This document shows, in pieces, positions 60,316 to 64,000 of a stretch of DNA of 64,000 nt. The number at the start of each line of letters is the position of its first letter. Position 1 is the first letter of the stretch. The stretch comes from JBHFEI01 sp041928815 (lineage in GTDB: Bacteria > Pseudomonadota > Alphaproteobacteria > Rhizobiales > Rhizobiaceae), in NCBI RefSeq assembly GCF_041928815.1, contig NZ_JBHFEI010000006.1, positions 248,001 to 312,000 of the forward strand, given 5' to 3'. Under the pieces are notes generated by a model that worked only from the letters and a program-made list of their open reading frames with translations, ran no database searches and had not been told where the DNA came from. A program made the translations under genes and the position numbers.

Positions 60316-62184
60316 AGTTTCCCCATGCTCTTTCCACCGCGCCCCGCCCTCACGACGGAAAGCGCCGGCGCGCGCTTTGCCGGTGCGCTCTGGCCGACCT
60401 TCGCGCTCGCCAGCGCCGCGATCCTTGCCGTCGGCCTCTGGGCGAGCGGCGAGGTCGGGCGGCAGCGGGCGGTCGGGGCGCTGGCCGAAGCGACGCGTAC
60501 GGATGCGCGGCTGAGCGTCGCCCTGACGCGCACCATCCTCGAAAAATACCGCGCCCTTCCTTTCGTGCTCTCCAGCGACGGAATGATCGCCGCCGACCTT
60601 TCGGCCGGCGACGCGCCCGCGCTCGACCGCCTCAATCGCAAGCTCGAGACGCTGGCGGCGGGAACCCGCGCGGCGGTCATCTATCTCGTCGCCATGGACG
60701 GCATCGCCGTGTCGGCCAGCAATTGGCGCGACGAGGCCAGCTTCGTCGGCAATGATTACGGCTTTCGTCCCTATTTCCGCGGGGCGCTCGACGACGGCAC
60801 GGCAGAGCATTTCGCCCTCGGCACCGTCAGCCGCAGGCCGGGCCTCTACCTGTCGCAGCGCATCGACGGGCCTGACGGACCGCTCGGCGTCGTCGTGGTC
60901 AAGGTCGAGTTCGACGACCTGGAGGCGGAATGGGCGTCCGGCGGCAAGCCGACCTATGTCGTCGACGGCCGCGGCATCGTGCTCGTCACCAGCATCCCGT
61001 CCTGGCGTTTCATGACGCTCGGCGACATCCCGCCGGCCCGGCGCGCCGGCATTCGCGAAAGCCTGCAATTCGGCGAGGCACCGCTGACGCCGCTGCCACG
61101 CCGCGTCACGGACACCGAGGGGGCCGACGCCGAGATCGCCGACATCGTCATGCCCGGCGAGGCCGGCGGGGCCGCGACGCTCGACGTGGCGACGCCGGTG
61201 CCCACCACCGGCTGGACCCTTCATCGGCTGGTGCCGCTGTCGCCCGAGATCGACGCCGGCGTGCGCGAAGCCCGCCTGGTCACGCTGCTGGCGCTTCTCG
61301 TCGCCATCGCCCTCGCGGCCATCCTCCTCTATCGGCGCCAAGCGCTCCGGCGCGGCATCGCGCGCGAACGGCACGCCCGCCTCGAGCTCGAGCGGCGCGT
61401 GGCCGAGCGCACGCAGGCGCTGAGCCAGGCGCATGACCGGCTGGCGGCCGAGATCGGCAGCCATCGCGCCACCGAAGGCGCATTGCAGAGCGTCCAGCAG
61501 CAACTGGTTCAGGCCAACCGGCTGGCGATCCTCGGCCAGGTGGCCGCCGGCGTGGCGCACGAGATCAACCAGCCCGTCGCCACCATCCGCGCCTATGCCG
61601 ACAATGCCCGCACCTTCCTCGATCGCGGCCGCACCGGGCCGGCGGCGGAAAACCTCGAGCGCATCGCGGAGCTGACCGAACGGATCGGCGGCATCACCGA
61701 GGCGCTGAAGGGGCTCGCCCGCAAGGGCCGCGCGGCGGCGGAGCCAACGGATATCCGCGCCGTCGTCGAGGGCGCGGTGATGCTGCTGCGCAGCCGCTTT
61801 TCCGGTCGCATGGACCTCATCGTCCTCACCCTGCCCGCGGCCGCCCTCGTCGTCAGCGGCCATCGCCTCCGGCTCGAACAGGTGCTGATCAATCTGTTAC
61901 AGAATGCGCTGGAGGCCGTCGCCGACAGGGGCGATGCCGGCCGCGTAGAGATTTCCGCAAGCGACGAGGGCGATGCCGTCGCACTCCGCGTGCGCGACAA
62001 CGGGCCGGGCTTCCCGCCCGGCATCCGCGAGAACCTGTTTTCGCCGTTCAACACCTCGAAGGATGCCGGGCTCGGACTGGGCCTCGTTATATCGAAGGAC
62101 ATCGTCGCCGACTACGGCGGACGGATCGAGGTGGAAACCGGCGACGACGGCACCTGTTTCACCGTCTCCCTGCGAAAGGCATGA
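60310..62184 (+). CDS. dctB: C4-dicarboxylate sensor histidine kinase DctB
   Basis: The 624-residue kinase has an N-terminal membrane helix, a periplasmic double-PAS-like sensor (about 45-310) with EKYRALPFVLSSDG and NDYGFRPYF, a second helix and a short coiled coil. The HisKA domain has the phosphoacceptor His in GVAHEINQPVATIRAYADNA and the HATPase domain includes DNGPGFPPG and GLGLGLVISKDIV. It senses C4-dicarboxylates and phosphorylates DctD. The ATG at 60310 lies inside a DctD site; the ATG at 60325 is an alternative. One base separates its stop from the dctD start. Confidence 0.96.
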   Translation: MHSFPMLFPPRPALTTESAGARFAGALWPTFALASAAILAVGLWASGEVGRQRAVGALAEATRTDARLSVALTRTILEKYRALPFVLSSDGMIAADLSAGDAPALDRLNRKLETLAAGTRAAVIYLVAMDGIAVSASNWRDEASFVGNDYGFRPYFRGALDDGTAEHFALGTVSRRPGLYLSQRIDGPDGPLGVVVVKVEFDDLEAEWASGGKPTYVVDGRGIVLVTSIPSWRFMTLGDIPPARRAGIRESLQFGEAPLTPLPRRVTDTEGADAEIADIVMPGEAGGAATLDVATPVPTTGWTLHRLVPLSPEIDAGVREARLVTLLALLVAIALAAILLYRRQALRRGIARERHARLELERRVAERTQALSQAHDRLAAEIGSHRATEGALQSVQQQLVQANRLAILGQVAAGVAHEINQPVATIRAYADNARTFLDRGRTGPAAENLERIAELTERIGGITEALKGLARKGRAAAEPTDIRAVVEGAVMLLRSRFSGRMDLIVLTLPAAALVVSGHRLRLEQVLINLLQNALEAVADRGDAGRVEISASDEGDAVALRVRDNGPGFPPGIRENLFSPFNTSKDAGLGLGLVISKDIVADYGGRIEVETGDDGTCFTVSLRKA

Positions 62185-62185
62185 C

Positions 62186-63538
62186 ATGTCCACGCCGCCT
62201 CCCGTCGCCGCTCCCGTCGTCCTTGTCGATGACGATCCGGATTTGAGACGCGCCTGCGCCCAGACGCTCGAACTCGCCGGTTTCGACGTCATCGCCTTCG
62301 ACAGGGCGAAGGCGGCGCTCGCCGCCGTCGATGCCGGCTTTGCCGGGCCGGTCGTCACCGACATTCGCATGCCCGACATGGACGGACTGGCGCTCTTTGC
62401 CCTTTTGAAGAAGCGCGACGCCGACCTGCCGGTGATCCTCGTCACCGGCCATGGCGATATCCCGATGGCGGTCGCGGCGCTTCAGGACGGCGCCTACGAC
62501 TTCATCGCCAAGCCGTTTCCGGCCGACCGGCTGGTGCAGAGCGTGCGCCGCGCGGCGGAAAAGCGGCGGCTGATTTTGGAGAACCGTGCCCTGCGCCGGG
62601 CGGCGGAGGCGGCGCGCGACGACCTGCCGCTGATCGGCGCGACGCCGGCGATGGAGAACCTGCGCAACATTCTCCGCCACATCGCCGACACCGATGTCGA
62701 TGTGCTGGTCGCCGGCGAGACGGGCAGCGGCAAGGAGGTGGTCGCCCGCATCCTGCACGACTGGAGCCACCGGAAGGCCGGCCATTTCGTCGCGCTCAAC
62801 TGCGGCGCCCTGCCCGAGAGCGTGATCGAGAGCGAGCTCTTCGGCCACGAGCCCGGCGCCTTCACCGGCGCGCAGAAGAAGCGCACGGGCCGCATCGAGC
62901 ATGCAAGCGGCGGAACACTGTTCCTGGACGAGATCGAGAGCATGCCGGTCGCCACGCAGGTGAAGATGCTGCGCGTGCTGGAAATGCGCGAAATCAACCC
63001 GCTCGGCACGAATGCGGTGCGGCCCGTCGATCTTCGCGTGGTCGCGGCGGCGAAGATCGACCTCGGCGATCCCGCCGCGCGCGGCGATTTCCGCGAGGAT
63101 CTCTATTATCGCCTCAATGTCGTCACGCTGTCGATCCCGCCGCTGCGCGAGCGGCGCGACGACATCCCGCTGCTCTTCTCGCACTTCGCCACCCGCGCCG
63201 CAGGGCGTTTCCGCAAGGAGATCCCGACGCTGACCGACGGCCTGCGCCACCACCTGATGACGCATGACTGGCCGGGAAACGTGCGCGAACTGTCGCATTT
63301 CGCGGAACGGGTCGTCCTCGGTCTGGAAAAAGCAAGGCAGCCCCCCACCCCCTCGGCCGGCGGCGGCAGCCTTCCCGAACGGCTGGAGCGGCTCGAGGCG
63401 GACATCATCCGCGACACGCTTGCCGAAAACGACGGCGACGTCCGCCGCACGCTCGACGCGCTCGGCATTCCGCGCAAGACCTTCTACGACAAGCTGCAAC
63501 GCCACGGAATCGACCGGGGAAGCTTCGTGCGACGGTGA
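62186..63538 (+). CDS. dctD: C4-dicarboxylate response regulator DctD (NtrC type)
   Basis: The 450-residue activator has a receiver (VVLVDDDPDLRR, phosphoacceptor Asp in VVTDIRMPDMDG, Lys in FIAKPF). The AAA+ domain has Walker A GETGSGKEV, the sigma-54-contacting loop GAFTGA, Walker B GGTLFLDEIES and R-fingers in FREDLYYRLN. A Fis-type HTH closes the protein (DVRRTLDALGIPRKTFYDKL). It drives the sigma-54 dctA promoter from the paired sites at 60267-60315. It follows dctB by 1 bp, as in S. meliloti. Confidence 0.97.
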   Translation: MSTPPPVAAPVVLVDDDPDLRRACAQTLELAGFDVIAFDRAKAALAAVDAGFAGPVVTDIRMPDMDGLALFALLKKRDADLPVILVTGHGDIPMAVAALQDGAYDFIAKPFPADRLVQSVRRAAEKRRLILENRALRRAAEAARDDLPLIGATPAMENLRNILRHIADTDVDVLVAGETGSGKEVVARILHDWSHRKAGHFVALNCGALPESVIESELFGHEPGAFTGAQKKRTGRIEHASGGTLFLDEIESMPVATQVKMLRVLEMREINPLGTNAVRPVDLRVVAAAKIDLGDPAARGDFREDLYYRLNVVTLSIPPLRERRDDIPLLFSHFATRAAGRFRKEIPTLTDGLRHHLMTHDWPGNVRELSHFAERVVLGLEKARQPPTPSAGGGSLPERLERLEADIIRDTLAENDGDVRRTLDALGIPRKTFYDKLQRHGIDRGSFVRR

Positions 63539-63684
63539 AGACGCGTTACTTCTGTTGATGCCGCGAAGAGCTTTTGCCGGCTCGCAAGGCGGGCGGCAGG
63601 CCGAGATAAGCAGCGCCAAGACCCTGAAATAGTTTTCGTCCACGCCCGCGCGAAGCGGGCGACTACTGACGGGACGGAGGCGAC

Positions 63685-64000
63685 GTAAGCGTCCGATCAG
63701 ACCATTTTTGACGGAGTTTGCAGGTTCCACGGCAAGAGTTCATCGATCCGGTTTATCGGATGATCGGGGATGCGGGTGAGCACATCCCGCATGTAGGCTT
63801 CCGGATCGAGGCCGTTGAGCTTTGCAGTCTCGATCAGCGACAGTATCGCGGCAGCGCGTTCACCGCCTTTGTCCGGTCCCGCGAAGAGCCAGTTCTTTCG
63901 GCCGAGCGCAATCGGCCGGAGCGCCCTTTCCGCAGCATTGTTGTCGATCTCGATGGTAGCGTCTTCAAGGAAACGGCAAAGCGATGTCCAGCGGGAGAAC
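63685..64000 (-). mobile_element. IS66-family insertion sequence (right part, cut by the window)
   Basis: Starting at 63685 the sequence GTAAGCG matches the conserved terminal bases of IS66 inverted repeats and is followed by the tnpC end. The element continues beyond the window. It inserted about 146 bp after the end of dctD and does not disrupt it. The 8-bp target duplication cannot be checked because the other end is out of view. Confidence 0.8.
63697..64000 (-). CDS. IS66-family transposase TnpC (C-terminal part)
   Basis: The visible 100 C-terminal residues read FSRWTSLCRFLEDATIEIDN, then NAAERALRPIALGRKNWLFA, and end DELLPWNLQTPSKMV. This is the most conserved stretch of the IS66 transposase, including the catalytic Glu region. 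The frame is intact to its stop at 63697, so the copy may be active. The N-terminus lies to the right of the window. Confidence 0.93.
   Translation of the reverse strand, partial: FSRWTSLCRFLEDATIEIDNNAAERALRPIALGRKNWLFAGPDKGGERAAAILSLIETAKLNGLDPEAYMRDVLTRIPDHPINRIDELLPWNLQTPSKMV

Overview
The window is high-GC DNA from an alphaproteobacterium, most likely the family Rhizobiaceae (Ensifer/Shinella/Rhizobium-like). The evidence is the divergent dctA/dctBD locus with a textbook sigma-54 promoter, the ExoD-type gene, DUF1127 proteins beside a LysR regulator, FrcA-like single-domain sugar ABC ATPases, and the MetV/MetF/corrinoid-activator gene set seen in this order. The genus is an inference; no rRNA or tRNA gene was recognised. 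Apart from one truncated IS66 element at the right edge, it reads as ordinary chromosome or a stable large replicon.

Layout. 1-6.6 kb: end of an exoD-like gene and a formyltransferase-like gene, then a C1/corrinoid cluster: Virulence_fact-family protein, MetV-like Cys-rich protein, MetF-like reductase, methyl-THF:corrinoid methyltransferase, a small Met-rich protein and an ASKHA corrinoid activator carrying an exact 42-bp internal duplication. 6.6-10.7 kb: topoisomerase IB, a LysR regulator divergent from two DUF1127-type small genes, and a GlxA/AraC regulator. 10.8-17.9 kb: two receiver-domain proteins (one a GGDEF protein), small secreted proteins, a large MscS-type channel, a DUF924 protein and a small lipoprotein. 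18.0-22.4 kb: Rrf2 regulator and a complete sulfate ABC importer. 22.4-23.8 kb: MgtC-like protein and a K+-channel-like protein with a C-terminal zinc ribbon.

23.9-41.0 kb is the most distinctive region. It holds two back-to-back carbohydrate-type catabolic operons. The left one (nine genes, minus strand) encodes LacI, a binding protein, an ATPase, a permease, a phosphotriesterase-family hydrolase, a PF07090-like protein, a BtpA/SgcQ protein, a TenA-like protein and a ribokinase-family kinase. A HutC-type GntR gene converges on its end. The right one (seven genes, plus strand) encodes a fusion of a LacI DNA-binding domain to a PfkB kinase, a second PF07090-like protein, an ATPase, a binding protein, two permeases and an M20 deacetylase. 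Each operon starts at a perfect palindrome with the same AAGCGCTT core, and the two PF07090-like proteins are close paralogs. The substrate is not evident.

41.0-54.2 kb: MocR regulator, two GNATs, FMN reductase, MacAB-type efflux, a TetR/MFS pair with a paired operator, a small HTH protein, aldose-epimerase-like protein, ZntB/CorA transporter, DUF922 protein and PPK2. 54.2-58.6 kb: a 1438-residue secreted beta-helix/RTX protein with 246-bp tandem repeats. 58.7-63.5 kb: dctA, with its sigma-54 promoter, IHF site and paired DctD sites, and dctBD. 63.7-64.0 kb: C-terminus of an IS66 transposase.

Gene starts were chosen by ribosome-binding-site spacing and family alignment by eye. Family assignments rest on motif recognition only; no database search was run.
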